Source: Bacteroidota bacterium (GTDB taxonomy: Bacteria > Bacteroidota > Ignavibacteria > Kryptoniales > JAKASW01). Taken from it: 64,000 bases of DNA. Positions within the stretch are counted from its first letter, which is position 1. Each line of letters starts with the position of its first letter. The notes under the pieces were generated by a model. It had not been told where the DNA came from, made no database searches, and saw nothing but the letters and a program-made list of their open reading frames with translations. The stretch spans positions 1-64,000 of the forward strand of contig JAMCXB010000027.1 in the NCBI GenBank assembly GCA_023480735.1, in the 5' to 3' direction. Position numbers and translations under genes: made by a program. Of the stretch, positions 18,277 through 27,219 are shown piece after piece.

Positions 18277-18747
18277 TTAGATATCGAAGTAACTTACTTC
18301 TTCGTCCTTGAAGAACTGGACGATTTCCGCGGGACTCTTGGCCGTAAGGAGCTTCTTCCGAAATTCATCTTTGTTCATAAGGCGGGAAATTCTGCTCAAG
18401 AGCTTTATGTGCGGGCCAACCATATTGTCCCTTCCGACCAGGAGGAAGAGAAGCCGGACCGGCTCGCCGTCCAGCGACTGAAAGTCTACGGGTTCGCTGG
18501 TCACCGCAAAAGCCGCAACTATGTCGTTCACCGCGTCGGTCTTCCCATGCGGTATGGCAAATCCCTTACCGACGCCGGTCGACATTATCTTCTCGCGCTC
18601 AAAGATCGCCTCGCGAACCTTCTCGAGATCCTTTATCTTCTTGGAATTCTTTAACAATTCTATGATCGAGTTCAGGACTTCATCCTTAGTTTTGCCCGCC
18701 AGTTTTGTCGACACAAACTCATCTTGAAGTATGTCGCTAATTTTCAT
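18277..18747 (-). CDS. PTS EIIA-like protein (PtsN/fructose family)
   Basis: A 156-aa EIIA domain of the fructose/nitrogen-PTS class. The phosphorylatable histidine sits in GKGFAIPHGKTDAV near residue 70, and the LDGEPVRLLFLLVGRD strand is typical. No EI, HPr, EIIB or EIIC lies nearby, which fits a regulatory PtsN rather than a sugar transporter. The start MKISDILQDEFVS is the standard one for the family. It is upstream of an unknown gene and lgt on the same strand. Confidence 0.88.
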   Translation of the reverse strand: MKISDILQDEFVSTKLAGKTKDEVLNSIIELLKNSKKIKDLEKVREAIFEREKIMSTGVGKGFAIPHGKTDAVNDIVAAFAVTSEPVDFQSLDGEPVRLLFLLVGRDNMVGPHIKLLSRISRLMNKDEFRKKLLTAKSPAEIVQFFKDEEVSYFDI

Positions 18748-18853
18748 ATTGTAATTTTCTCCATTTCATTAAAGAGGAACTTCTGTTGGGATGTGATTGA
18801 AAGTCAAGTGTTCAACTGATATCCGCGGAAAGAGAAAAAACGGAATTCAGCAA

Positions 18854-21397
18854 TCACTTGGGCTCCTTCCTGTTTCCATCCGCCCAGTCTGAAAGCCACG
18901 ATGCGATTCTTGATTCGAACTTGTCGACAACGGACTGAGCCAAATCGCCGTTCAAAGATTCGGCGTTAATGTGAAACAGGGGACGCTCCTTATCGGGAAG
19001 GAGATGCACCCATGTCCCACCATCGTAGTGAACTTTTATGCCATCTATAGTCTCTCTTTTTTCGTCCTTTGTCAGCTCAATAAGCTTCCGCATTATGCTG
19101 CCCTTTTCGCTCCACGGACAATCCATGTTCTTTTTCACCATGTGAAGCTTCGGGACCATTTTGTCAAGTTCGGACAATGTCAGTCCGGATTTCGCGGTCA
19201 TTTCGAGTATTTTAGCGACCGAAAACATTGCATCGCTTGCGAACATGAATTTGGGAAAGATAAAACCGCCCTTAGTGCCGCCCACAAAATCAAAATCGCC
19301 CTCAAACGCTGCATTCATAAGAGCCTGATGAGTCGCCTTAGTGCGTACGACTTCAAGATTATGCTCCTCGGCTATGAGGTCCACCTCACGCGAAGCCGAA
19401 AAGGGCACGGCAATTCGCTTGGTGTCAGGTTCAGAAACGGCAAACAACTTAGTGATTATCGAAAGAAGCCTGTCTTCGTTTACAAATTCTCCGCGCCCGC
19501 TAACCGCAAAGACTTTCTCCCCGCCCGCATCGAACATGAAACCAAAATCATAGCCGAGAGATTTGACTATGTCTTCGAGCTGCGCCAGATCTTTTTCGAG
19601 CTGTCTGCTTGTCTTTGTCAGTCTCTTCGGATCAAGGTATGCGTTAAGGGCAACGACCCGCACGCCTAAAGAACCGACGATGGTCGGAAACAGTGTCGAG
19701 GCAACTCCGTGAGAGTAATCTATTACTATGTTGAATCTTCTGTCCCTTATGGCCTGAATATCGAGAGACTTAATGAAATCCTCGCGATAACTTTCGTTCG
19801 TTCGTTCGGGAAAGAAGATATCGCCGGCCTGATCCTGCGGCGCCCGGGCAAATTCCTCTCCAAAAAAGAGTCTCTCGATTGCACGCACATTGCTGGCGGG
19901 AAGATCACGGCCATCAGGCCCCAGGAATATGATATCGGTCAAATCCGGATCCAGCGGACTCTTCCTTACATGCACCCCGCCTGCGGACTTACCGTTTCTA
20001 AGCTCATGACGCACTATCGGTATAGGCTCAGTCCGCAAGTCATAGACGTTAGTCCCTGCGGACATGAACCCGACTATTAAAGAACGGTTAATCATCCTGC
20101 TGACCGTGTCGGAGTCACGGCTGCAGACAACATACTTGCCGATACCGAGGAGAGATCCGAATGCGGCACCGAGTTTTGCGGCAAACTCCGGATTCATTTC
20201 TATGTTGGATGTCCCCGTCACCCGCGCGTCGGTAAAAATCGCAGAGAGCCATTTGTCTTCCCATACGAGGCTCCGCGACAGGGTAGCACCTGCATCGACC
20301 ACTTTCTTCGGCCACAGTTTCACGTTGGGTCTTATATGGGCGCGTTTCCCGATGATGCAGTCGTCACTGATAAATACGTTTTCTTCAATGTCCACGTCTT
20401 CGCCGACTATGGTATTGCTCCCAATCACATCGCCCGTGACCTTCGAGTGGGCTCCAATAAGAATACAATCCCATAGAATGCTTCTGTGGATGCTCGAATA
20501 TGAGGAGATCGAGCAATTGTCGCCCACGATTGTATCGGTGAGTTGAACATTTTCTCCGATCGTCACGTTGCTTCCCAGTACAACGGTACCTTTCACCGAA
20601 AGACTCTGGGGAAATTCAAAATTGGCAGGAGCGACGACCTTTGCGCCGTTAAACTCGTAAGTTTTTCCCTCCGTGGTCACACTGACTCGATTGTCAAGAC
20701 AATCGAGCTGCGCCTCTATGTACTCATTCAGGTTGCCGACATCCCGCCAATATCCTTCTGCGGCATAACCGTAAAGCGGCATCCGTTGCTTGAGCATCTG
20801 TGGAAACAGCTGCTTGCTGAAGTCATACTCTTCACGGTACGGCACCATCTCAAGGACTTCCGGTTCAAGGACGTAGATACCTGTATTGACGGTGTCGCTG
20901 AAGACTTCACCCCAGGTGGGCTTCTCAAGGAACCTGACTATCTTGCCGTCTTCTTCCGTGATTACTAGACCGAATTGCAGCGGATCATTGACGCGCGTTA
21001 GGACGAGTGTCGCTTTCGAACCTTTTGCCTCGTGATACTCCACTGCTTTGCCAAGGTCGAAATCTGTCAGGACATCTCCGCTAATCACCAGGACTCTGGA
21101 ACCCTTAAGAAGGTCATATGCATTTCTCACGCTTCCCGCAGTACCGTAGTCGGCATCGGCCTTCACATATTGTATGGAGGCGCCAAACTGACGCCCATCC
21201 TTAAGGAAATTCTTGATGACATTCGGATGGTAGAAGACCAGGACTACTATTTCCTTGATGCCGTGTGCCACGAGCAGCCTTACGATATGTTCGATCATTG
21301 GTTTGTTCATGATCGGCACCATCGGTTTAGGTATCTTGCTCGTCAGCGGGCGTAACCGCGTGCCGAATCCGCCCGCCATAATCACGGCTTTCAACAT
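18854..21397 (-). CDS. Mannose-1-phosphate guanylyltransferase fused to a phosphomannomutase-like domain
   Basis: An 847-aa fusion. Residues 1-235 are a nucleotidyltransferase (MAGGFGTRLRPLTSKIPKPM, with a later GDVLTDFDL). Residues about 250-370 form a left-handed beta-helix hexapeptide region. The rest follows the phosphohexomutase domain order. In that part the usual TASHNP serine loop reads VRKSPLDP (serine kept, His-Asn lost) and the Mg-binding DGDADR loop reads DAGGEK, so mutase activity is doubtful. Similar fusions occur in other phyla, where variant mutase loops are also seen. Likely role: a GDP- or NDP-sugar for the envelope. It is the upstream-most gene of the minus-strand block, divergent from pyrR. 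Confidence 0.85.
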   Translation of the reverse strand: MLKAVIMAGGFGTRLRPLTSKIPKPMVPIMNKPMIEHIVRLLVAHGIKEIVVLVFYHPNVIKNFLKDGRQFGASIQYVKADADYGTAGSVRNAYDLLKGSRVLVISGDVLTDFDLGKAVEYHEAKGSKATLVLTRVNDPLQFGLVITEEDGKIVRFLEKPTWGEVFSDTVNTGIYVLEPEVLEMVPYREEYDFSKQLFPQMLKQRMPLYGYAAEGYWRDVGNLNEYIEAQLDCLDNRVSVTTEGKTYEFNGAKVVAPANFEFPQSLSVKGTVVLGSNVTIGENVQLTDTIVGDNCSISSYSSIHRSILWDCILIGAHSKVTGDVIGSNTIVGEDVDIEENVFISDDCIIGKRAHIRPNVKLWPKKVVDAGATLSRSLVWEDKWLSAIFTDARVTGTSNIEMNPEFAAKLGAAFGSLLGIGKYVVCSRDSDTVSRMINRSLIVGFMSAGTNVYDLRTEPIPIVRHELRNGKSAGGVHVRKSPLDPDLTDIIFLGPDGRDLPASNVRAIERLFFGEEFARAPQDQAGDIFFPERTNESYREDFIKSLDIQAIRDRRFNIVIDYSHGVASTLFPTIVGSLGVRVVALNAYLDPKRLTKTSRQLEKDLAQLEDIVKSLGYDFGFMFDAGGEKVFAVSGRGEFVNEDRLLSIITKLFAVSEPDTKRIAVPFSASREVDLIAEEHNLEVVRTKATHQALMNAAFEGDFDFVGGTKGGFIFPKFMFASDAMFSVAKILEMTAKSGLTLSELDKMVPKLHMVKKNMDCPWSEKGSIMRKLIELTKDEKRETIDGIKVHYDGGTWVHLLPDKERPLFHINAESLNGDLAQSVVDKFESRIASWLSDWADGNRKEPK

Positions 21398-21414
21398 TTG
21401 ATGCTTAAAACTCC

Positions 21415-21441
21415 TTGATGAAAAATTCGGTGAAATATAAA
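21415..21441 (+). promoter_or_regulatory. Possible promoter of the pyrRBC operon
   Basis: TTGATG and TATAAA separated by 15 bases lie about 210 bp before the pyrR start. The spacing is short for a sigma-70-type promoter. It would give a leader of about 200 nt, in keeping with the hairpins described next. Weak by itself. Confidence 0.3.
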
Positions 21442-21495
21442 CCCAATGTGGAGTAAAATCAAGGAAACGCGGGACCGTCAGTGCGCTAAGTCAAG

Positions 21496-21529
21496 GTTTT
21501 GTCGAGGCTTGCATTTAGGCTTGCAAAAC
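21496..21529 (+). promoter_or_regulatory. Candidate PyrR-binding stem-loop in the pyr leader
   Basis: A perfect 6-bp stem (GTTTTG / CAAAAC) closes a 22-nt loop containing GAGGCTTGCA followed by a second AGGCTTGCA. Known PyrR-binding loops in other bacteria carry a GAGGCU-type core, so this is a plausible binding site for the product of the first gene. GTGC/GCAC (21481-21484, 21537-21540) can close it further. PyrR binding is inference. Confidence 0.45.
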
Positions 21530-21572
21530 TCGCGATGCACACTTATCTTTTCACTGCCTTTAAGTTCATCCT

Positions 21573-21612
21573 GTGAGGTGGACAAGGTCCTGCCGGTTGT
21601 ATTCCACCTCAC
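21573..21612 (+). promoter_or_regulatory. Long hairpin in the pyr leader
   Basis: A perfect 10-bp stem GTGAGGTGGA / TCCACCTCAC encloses about 20 nt with a further ACAA/TTGT pairing. No U-run follows, so it is not an intrinsic terminator. It ends about 30 nt before the pyrR ribosome-binding site, where it could act as an antiterminator arm or a translational control element. Confidence 0.5.
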
Positions 21613-21650
21613 TGTACAAAGGCCGTTTGCATCACTCATTAGGAGGTAAG

Positions 21651-22202
21651 ATGAGAGTCAGGTCTAAGATTGCAGATGCTCCCCAGATGGAGCGCTCAAT
21701 CACGCGTCTCGCCCACGAAATAATCGAACATAACAGGGGTGCGGCCAACCTCTGTGTAATAGGCATCAAGACGAGGGGAGATTTTCTGGCAAAAAGAATC
21801 GCCGAGAAAATTTCCCAGATTGAGAAACTGAACATTCCGCTTGGCACACTCGATATCACTCTCTATCGCGATGACGTCAGGCAGAAACTGAAGCTCCCGG
21901 AGTTAAGGAGAACAGAGGTCCCATTCGACATCACGGACAAGAACATAATCCTGGTTGACGACGTCCTTTTTACCGGTCGGACCATCAGGTCCGCGCTTGA
22001 TGCGCTGATCGATATCGGACGACCGACCACAATTCAATTGGCGGTCATGGTAGACCGCGGGCACAGGGAACTTCCAATTAGCGCCGATTATGTCGGCAAG
22101 AATCAACCAACGGCAATCAGAGAATCAGTCGTGGTCCATCTCTATGAAATCGATGGCATCGACGAAATACTTTTGGTGGAGGAAGATGGCACAGGGAATT
22201 AG
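21651..22202 (+). CDS. pyrR: PyrR bifunctional regulator / uracil phosphoribosyltransferase
   Basis: A 183-aa type I phosphoribosyltransferase that in other bacteria binds pyr mRNA in response to UMP. The PRPP motif [20 protein letters not shown] is near residue 100, and the start [21 protein letters not shown] and the DRGHRELPI segment are typical of PyrR. The ORF track extends to a GTG at 21573, but that codon forms the leader hairpin. AGGAGG lies just before the ATG at 21651, giving the family's usual length. It overlaps pyrB by 17 bp. Confidence 0.95.
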   Translation: MRVRSKIADAPQMERSITRLAHEIIEHNRGAANLCVIGIKTRGDFLAKRIAEKISQIEKLNIPLGTLDITLYRDDVRQKLKLPELRRTEVPFDITDKNIILVDDVLFTGRTIRSALDALIDIGRPTTIQLAVMVDRGHRELPISADYVGKNQPTAIRESVVVHLYEIDGIDEILLVEEDGTGN

Positions 22203-23109
22203 AAATTTATTAGGCCTCAGGGAGCTTTCACTCGACGAGATAGTCGAGATTCTCGATACGGCAAGGAGCTTTCGCGAGGTGCTGGAGCGCCCGATAAAGA
22301 AAGTACCCACGCTCCAGGGAACGACAGTCGTGAACTTGTTTTTCGAGAGTTCCACTCGTACAAGAATATCGTTTGAACTCGCAGAGAGGAGACTCAGTGC
22401 CGACGTTGTGAACTTCGCCGCAAGCGGAAGCAGCGTGTCCAAGGGGGAGACCCTCAAAGACACCGCACGGAATATCGAGGCGATGAAGACCGACGTGACC
22501 GTGATCAGGCATTCGTCGACGGGTGCGCCTCACTTTCTTTCCAGGTTCCTGAAGTCTCCGGTAATAAATGCCGGAGACGGAATAAACGAGCATCCCACTC
22601 AGGGACTTCTCGACATGTATACAATCAGGGAAAAGTTCGGTGAGCTTAAAGGACTTAACGTCTGCATAGTAGGAGATATTACCCATAGCAGGGTAGCTCG
22701 ATCAAACATCTTCGGGCTGACAAAGTCGGGGGCGAATGTAGCGGTATGCGGTCCGAAGACGCTTATACCGGACTATCTCCAGCAGCTTGGCGTCAGAGTG
22801 TTTTACGATATCGACGCGGCGATTCAGTGGGCTGACGTACTGAATGTCCTGAGAATTCAAATGGAAAGAGAGGCGGGAGGAGACTTTCCTTCAATAAGGG
22901 AGTATCGACTTTACTGGGGAATCAACCGGTCTCGTCTTGAGAGAATAAAGAAGCCTGTTGTGATCATGCATCCGGGTCCTATCAACCGTGGGGTTGAGTT
23001 GGACGCAGACATCGCAGACGGTGATACGTCGCTGATACTCGATCAGGTCACAAATGGAGTCGCGGTCAGGATGGCCGTGCTGTTCTTAACAGGAGTGAAA
23101 CCGTCATGA
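22186..23109 (+). CDS. pyrB: Aspartate carbamoyltransferase catalytic subunit
   Basis: Joins carbamoyl phosphate and aspartate in de novo pyrimidine synthesis. I start it at the ATG at 22186 (GGAGG upstream), giving 307 aa, the standard length; the track's longer frame lies inside pyrR. Carbamoyl-phosphate residues appear as [15 protein letters not shown] (near 50) and HPTQGLLD (near 135), with the later [10 protein letters not shown] motif. No pyrI follows. The stop overlaps the pyrC start (ATGA). Confidence 0.96.
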   Translation: MAQGIRNLLGLRELSLDEIVEILDTARSFREVLERPIKKVPTLQGTTVVNLFFESSTRTRISFELAERRLSADVVNFAASGSSVSKGETLKDTARNIEAMKTDVTVIRHSSTGAPHFLSRFLKSPVINAGDGINEHPTQGLLDMYTIREKFGELKGLNVCIVGDITHSRVARSNIFGLTKSGANVAVCGPKTLIPDYLQQLGVRVFYDIDAAIQWADVLNVLRIQMEREAGGDFPSIREYRLYWGINRSRLERIKKPVVIMHPGPINRGVELDADIADGDTSLILDQVTNGVAVRMAVLFLTGVKPS

Positions 23110-24392
23110 AGATTTATCTGAAGAATGCCAGAGTTGTGGATCTTTCCGGCCGGCTTGATGGGCTGTTCAATATTTTAATCGTGGACGGAAGAATACAGGA
23201 AATAGGGACGTCCCTCGGCGGCAACCCTGTCAACTACGAAATCAATCTACAGGGTAAATTCGTGGTGCCAGGACTGTTCGATATGCACACTCATCTGCGC
23301 GAGCCTGGCCAGGAATACAAAGAGGATATTGCCTCCGGAATCGCGGCGGCAGCGAACGGCGGCTTCACCGGGATTGCAGCAATGCCCAACACTGACCCCG
23401 TAGTCGATTCCGCGGACGTTGTGAAGTATGTACTAGACCGTGCGAAACAATCAGGCCTGGTAGATCTTCATCAAATCGCTTCAATTACCGAAGGCCGAAA
23501 AGGAGAGCGTCTCTCTGAGATGAAGGACCTCGCCGAGGCGGGCGCCGCAGCGTTCAGCGATGACGGTTCTGCAGTGACGAATTCGCAGGTTATGCGTCGG
23601 GCTTTGGAATATTCATCAATGCTTGATAAGGTCATAATTCAGCATTGCGAGGATCCGGAATTGACCAAGTCCGGTTCCTCAAATGAAAGCGCCGACACAA
23701 TTAAGTACGGCCTGAAGACGCAGCATCGTCTCGCCGAAGAGTTGATTCTTATGCGCGACCTCAAGCTCGTAGAAGCATTCGGAGGCAAGTATCATGCGAC
23801 CCACGTTTCGACTTCCGAGTCTGTCAGCGTCGTCGCAGACGCAAAGAAACGCGGTCTTCCAATAACGTGTGATGTGACTCCGCATCATTTGTTCCTAGAC
23901 GATTCCATCCTTTCAGGCTACGACTCCGACTACAAGGTGAATCCTCCCTTGAGGACAAAGAGCGATTGTGAAGCATTGGTGGAGGGCCTCAAATCGGGAG
24001 TCATCGACGCTATTGCAAGTGATCATGCACCTCATGCCATACATGAAAAGGAAGTTGAATTCGACGCCGCTCCTTTTGGTATGATCGGACTTGAAACCAC
24101 AGTTGGCGCAGTGATGACGAAACTATATCACGAACGAAAGATGGATATTCATCAAATCGTCCGGCTCCTCTCCGCGAATCCAAGAAAAATCCTCGAATTA
24201 CCCATCCCCGTGTTTGAATTGGGAGCTAAGGCGGAGTTTACCATAATAGATCCCGACTATGAATGGACGGTAAACCCCGATGAGTTCAAATCGAAGAGCA
24301 GAAACACCGGCTTCAAAGGGTGGAAATTCAAGGGAAGTGCAGTCGGGATCATAAATGAGGACAAGTTCTTCTTCTCTGACAGACTAAAGTGA
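23106..24392 (+). CDS. pyrC: Dihydroorotase (type I)
   Basis: Cyclises carbamoyl aspartate to dihydroorotate. The 428-aa amidohydrolase has the metal motif [11 protein letters not shown] near residue 60, the Asn-rich MPNTDP segment near 95, HHLFLDD-type histidines mid-protein, and the catalytic aspartate region IASDHAPH near residue 305. Its length fits the type I (PyrC/AllB-like) group rather than the 340-aa type II enzyme. It is the third gene of pyrRBC and ends one base before the convergent aat stop. Confidence 0.95.
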   Translation: MKIYLKNARVVDLSGRLDGLFNILIVDGRIQEIGTSLGGNPVNYEINLQGKFVVPGLFDMHTHLREPGQEYKEDIASGIAAAANGGFTGIAAMPNTDPVVDSADVVKYVLDRAKQSGLVDLHQIASITEGRKGERLSEMKDLAEAGAAAFSDDGSAVTNSQVMRRALEYSSMLDKVIIQHCEDPELTKSGSSNESADTIKYGLKTQHRLAEELILMRDLKLVEAFGGKYHATHVSTSESVSVVADAKKRGLPITCDVTPHHLFLDDSILSGYDSDYKVNPPLRTKSDCEALVEGLKSGVIDAIASDHAPHAIHEKEVEFDAAPFGMIGLETTVGAVMTKLYHERKMDIHQIVRLLSANPRKILELPIPVFELGAKAEFTIIDPDYEWTVNPDEFKSKSRNTGFKGWKFKGSAVGIINEDKFFFSDRLK

Positions 24393-24962
24393 TTAGAAGA
24401 ACTGCTGGTTTGTTTCAAGCGCAGTTCGGAGAAGTCCCAGGTATTTCTTTCTAGGAATCTCAGCGGCGCCGAACATCTGCAGATGAGGGGTAATGTATTG
24501 AGTATCGAGTAGAGTGAAATTCCTCTCACTCAGGTGGTTGATCAGGAAGGCCAGTGCAACTTTTGATGCACCGCTCCTGCGACTGAACATTGACTCGCCG
24601 AAGAAGGCTGAACCCATTGCAACTCCGTAAAGGCCTCCGGCCAGACCGTCGGAATCGAAGCTCTCAATACTATGCGCGTAACCTAGTTCGTGAAGTTTCA
24701 AGTAACTATCCTTAATCTCCTCGTTGATCCAGGTCTCGTCCCTGTCTGCGCATCCTTCGAGAACGCCCTCGAAACGTGTGTCAATTTTTACTTTGAAGAG
24801 TCTCTTCCTGATTAATTGCTGGGTAGAGCGCGGGATGCGGGTACTGTTGAGCGGAATGATAGCGCGCGGGTCAGGCGAATGCCAGGAAATCATTCCGTCA
24901 CTGTCAGCCATCGGGAAATACCCGATTGAATACGCGCCCAGTAGTATGTTGGGGGGAATCAT
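24393..24962 (-). CDS. aat: Leucyl/phenylalanyl-tRNA-protein transferase
   Basis: Adds Leu or Phe to N-terminal Lys/Arg of proteins, marking them for ClpAP in the N-degron pathway. The 189-aa protein begins with GAYSIGYFPMAD and WHSPDPRAIIPL and contains SVESFD-like ESFDSDGLAGGLYGVAMGSAFFGESMFSR, the family's signature core. The length is at the short end of the range. It converges with pyrC without a gap, and no terminator lies between them. Confidence 0.93.
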   Translation of the reverse strand: MIPPNILLGAYSIGYFPMADSDGMISWHSPDPRAIIPLNSTRIPRSTQQLIRKRLFKVKIDTRFEGVLEGCADRDETWINEEIKDSYLKLHELGYAHSIESFDSDGLAGGLYGVAMGSAFFGESMFSRRSGASKVALAFLINHLSERNFTLLDTQYITPHLQMFGAAEIPRKKYLGLLRTALETNQQFF

Positions 24963-25179
24963 CAGTGGCTCTTCTCTCTTTTGCTGTTAACGGGCCATCG
25001 GTTCAGAGGCGGGGCAATTCCCTGGCTGATAGACTTCTCCTTGCATGATCTGAGCGGGAGTCGTAACGGCTTTTATTTGGAACCTTGCTGCCACACGCCG
25101 TATTTTATACTCCATAAAGAGAAAATGCAAAGAGAAACGCGCGTGCGTTAAAATGGCTCTGTTTGGGAAGGGGTTCTTC
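24963..25179. other. Intergenic spacer upstream of aat
   Basis: This is the aat-proximal part of a 385-bp gene-free stretch. I see no convincing gene; a 76-aa minus-strand ORF here (24987-25217) has no recognisable features and no ribosome-binding site. The aat promoter should lie here, but I cannot place it with confidence. The rest of the spacer holds the promoter, micro-ORF and terminator listed next. Confidence 0.5.
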
Positions 25180-25208
25180 TTGCATTTGTTGTCATGCTTG
25201 GATATATT
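25180..25208 (+). promoter_or_regulatory. Sigma-70-like promoter of a short transcript before the Nif3-like gene
   Basis: TTGCAT and TATATT are separated by exactly 17 bases, the best sigma-70-type match I saw in the window. Transcription should begin near 25215 and meets a strong terminator about 115 nt later. Confidence 0.55.
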
Positions 25209-25227
25209 TTTAGGCAAGTTTTGTAAA

Positions 25228-25293
25228 ATGTCAATTAAAAGAGAAGAGATTCTGGCCAGGAAATTTTTAGAGCGTGATTCTAAGGCAGGTTAG
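25228..25293 (+). CDS. Possible 21-residue micro-ORF (leader peptide?)
   Basis: ATG to TAG frame encoding MSIKREEILARKFLERDSKAG, charged and predicted helical. It lies between a good promoter and a terminator. It has no clear ribosome-binding site and could be chance; the transcript may instead be a small RNA. Reported because its placement fits a leader peptide or sRNA arrangement. Confidence 0.25.
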   Translation: MSIKREEILARKFLERDSKAG

Positions 25294-25300
25294 AATATAT

Positions 25301-25336
25301 AAAGTGTTCCGAAATCAAGCGGAACACTTTTTTTTT
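25301..25336 (+). terminator. Strong intrinsic terminator 11 nt before the Nif3-like start codon
   Basis: An 11-bp perfect stem (AAAGTGTTCCG / CGGAACACTTT) with an 8-nt loop runs into a T-tract of nine. This is a textbook intrinsic terminator on the plus strand. It either ends the short upstream transcript or attenuates the gene that begins at 25348. Confidence 0.88.
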
Positions 25337-25347
25337 GCTTTTTGTAG

Positions 25348-26448
25348 ATGAGAATCAGAGAAATAGTCAACGCAATTAGTGAAAAGCTCCCCATTGATAT
25401 AGTATCAGGGCAGGATAACGTAGGATTGATCATTGGAAATTATGATGACGACTGTGATAAGATGACGGTGGCTTATGAACTGAACACCGATGTGCTTAAT
25501 GAGGCCCTGAGGGCCGGCGCGAATCTCATTGTTACCTACCACACTCCTCTTTTCAAACCCGCAAAATCGTTCACCTCATCTCGTCGTTACCCGGATCCTT
25601 TGTTAGAAGCCTCTCGCTCCAGGATGAATATACTTGCAGTCCACACTGCACTGGACGTAGTGAAGACCGGTCTGAACTTCGACTTGGCAAGGAAGATCGG
25701 GCTGAATAATATTCAATTCCTCTCACCTCTACCTGATACGCTCGTTAAGGTCGTCGTGTATGTGCCTGCTTCACATGCCGAAGAGGTCAGGCTTGCCATG
25801 TCTCAAGCGGGCGGGGGAAGAATTGGTGATTATTATGATTGCTCATTTAGCCTTGAAGGGAATGGAACTTTCTTACCCGGTAAGGACGCGACGCCATATA
25901 TAGGGACGGCAAACAAGAAGGAGACTGTGGAAGAGACACGGTTGGAGATGCTGGTTGAGAAACCTCTGGTTGGGAATGTTATAAGAAAGATGCTGGAGGG
26001 CCACCCGTACGAGGAAGTGGCATACGACATCTACCCACTGGCCAATGATTCTCCGAACTTCGGGTTTGGCGCCATTGGAGAGCTCGACGGACCAACTCCC
26101 ATCAGAGACTTTCTTGAAAGTATCAAACGATTGCTTGAGGTAGAGACCCTGAGGGTATCTCATCTTCCCGATGTCAAGACCCAAAGAGTTTCCGTGTGTG
26201 CCGGAGCGGGTGTCCCGTTTTACAAGGATGCCGTGAGAAAACAAGCGGACGTATATCTCACCGGAGACGTCAAGCACCATGATTTCAGGGAAGCCCGGTC
26301 GAGTTCGGCAGTACTTGTCGATGCGACACACAGTGGCACTGAAAAGTTCGCAACCGGGCTGATCTATGAGATCCTCGGGGAGACGTTCAAAGATAAAGCT
26401 GTAATAGGATTAAGCAAGCACCAAGAACAAAATGCACTAATTGTTTAA
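25348..26448 (+). CDS. Nif3-like dinuclear metal centre protein (YqfO/YbgI family)
   Basis: A 366-aa member of the NIF3 family, with the N-terminal segment VSGQDNVGLIIG and the metal-ligand region VTYHTPLFKP near residue 70 and the C-terminal DVKHHDFREA and DATHSGTEK histidine motifs. The central insert (about 130-230) matches the longer YqfO type with a PII/CutA-like domain. The family binds two metal ions, and its reaction is debated (a GTP cyclohydrolase-like role has been proposed for some members). No Shine-Dalgarno precedes the ATG, which sits just after a terminator. It is followed 18 bp later by the zinc-ribbon gene, a pairing common in bacteria. Confidence 0.9.
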   Translation: MRIREIVNAISEKLPIDIVSGQDNVGLIIGNYDDDCDKMTVAYELNTDVLNEALRAGANLIVTYHTPLFKPAKSFTSSRRYPDPLLEASRSRMNILAVHTALDVVKTGLNFDLARKIGLNNIQFLSPLPDTLVKVVVYVPASHAEEVRLAMSQAGGGRIGDYYDCSFSLEGNGTFLPGKDATPYIGTANKKETVEETRLEMLVEKPLVGNVIRKMLEGHPYEEVAYDIYPLANDSPNFGFGAIGELDGPTPIRDFLESIKRLLEVETLRVSHLPDVKTQRVSVCAGAGVPFYKDAVRKQADVYLTGDVKHHDFREARSSSAVLVDATHSGTEKFATGLIYEILGETFKDKAVIGLSKHQEQNALIV

Positions 26449-26466
26449 CATACCCAGGAGATAAAA

Positions 26467-27207
26467 GTGATTGTTAAGGATAAACTTAAGACACTTTACC
26501 AACTCCAGCAGGTCGACCTAAAGCTTGACGGGCTACTTGAAGAGCGAGGGGACTTACCGGCGGAAGTCGAAGAACTTGAGAAGAAAATAAGCGCATTGAA
26601 GACGCAGATTAAAGAAAATGAAGACTATTTGAAGAAGTCGATTGTCCGCAAGAAGGAAATTGACAAAGAGCTGGAGGAGTCGAGAAAAAGAATCGATAAA
26701 TATACGGACATGCGCATCAAGGTAAAGACCAACCGCGAGTACGACGCTTTGAGCAAACAAATCGATAATTCGAAAGAGAAGCTCCAAGAACTGCACAAGG
26801 AATTAGAAGGGATTCAGGCGAAGGAAAGTGTGTCTTCGCGCGACGTGGAGAAATTGAAAAAGGAATTCGATGAGGAAAACGAGCTTTACTCCACAAAGAA
26901 GGTTGAGCTTGATGAGCTGGTCTCTTTGACGCACGACGAAGAAAAGCGCTACGTTAAGGAACGAGAAAAGCATGCTCAAAAGATCGATAGACAAACGATT
27001 GCCCGGTATGAAATGATCCGAAGGGCAACGAAAGGAAAAGCTATCGTACCGGTAGTCCGTAGGAACGCATGTGGTGGATGTTACAATGTCCTTCCGCCAC
27101 AGAGACTCATGGACCTTCGACAAATGGAGAAAATCTTCGCCTGCGACCACTGCGGAAGAATTCTGGTCCCGAACGAAATTGTCGAAGAAGCCGAACATGA
27201 TGCGTGA
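26467..27207 (+). CDS. C4-type zinc-ribbon coiled-coil protein (DUF164/CT398 type)
   Basis: A 246-aa protein starting at GTG. Residues 1-190 are a long charged coiled coil; the C-terminus holds a zinc ribbon with two CxxC knuckles (CGGCYNV and CDHCGRI, about residues 200-235). Chlamydial CT398 is the best-studied relative and interacts with secretion and sigma-54 components. The family's general role is not settled. It is commonly found next to Nif3-like genes, as here. Confidence 0.88.
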   Translation: MIVKDKLKTLYQLQQVDLKLDGLLEERGDLPAEVEELEKKISALKTQIKENEDYLKKSIVRKKEIDKELEESRKRIDKYTDMRIKVKTNREYDALSKQIDNSKEKLQELHKELEGIQAKESVSSRDVEKLKKEFDEENELYSTKKVELDELVSLTHDEEKRYVKEREKHAQKIDRQTIARYEMIRRATKGKAIVPVVRRNACGGCYNVLPPQRLMDLRQMEKIFACDHCGRILVPNEIVEEAEHDA

Positions 27208-27219
27208 TTTTAACCGCGA

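Noticed and set aside
21573-21650. Upstream GTG start for pyrR from the ORF track
   Set aside because: The GTG is part of a perfect hairpin arm, the extension matches nothing in PyrR, and AGGAGG precedes the ATG at 21651.
22090-22185. Upstream extension of pyrB
   Set aside because: It lies inside pyrR; the ATG at 22186 has GGAGG and gives the standard 307-aa length.
24987-25217. 76-aa minus-strand ORF in the gap upstream of aat
   Set aside because: No recognisable motif or ribosome-binding site, and it lies across the promoter and leader region of the Nif3-like gene.
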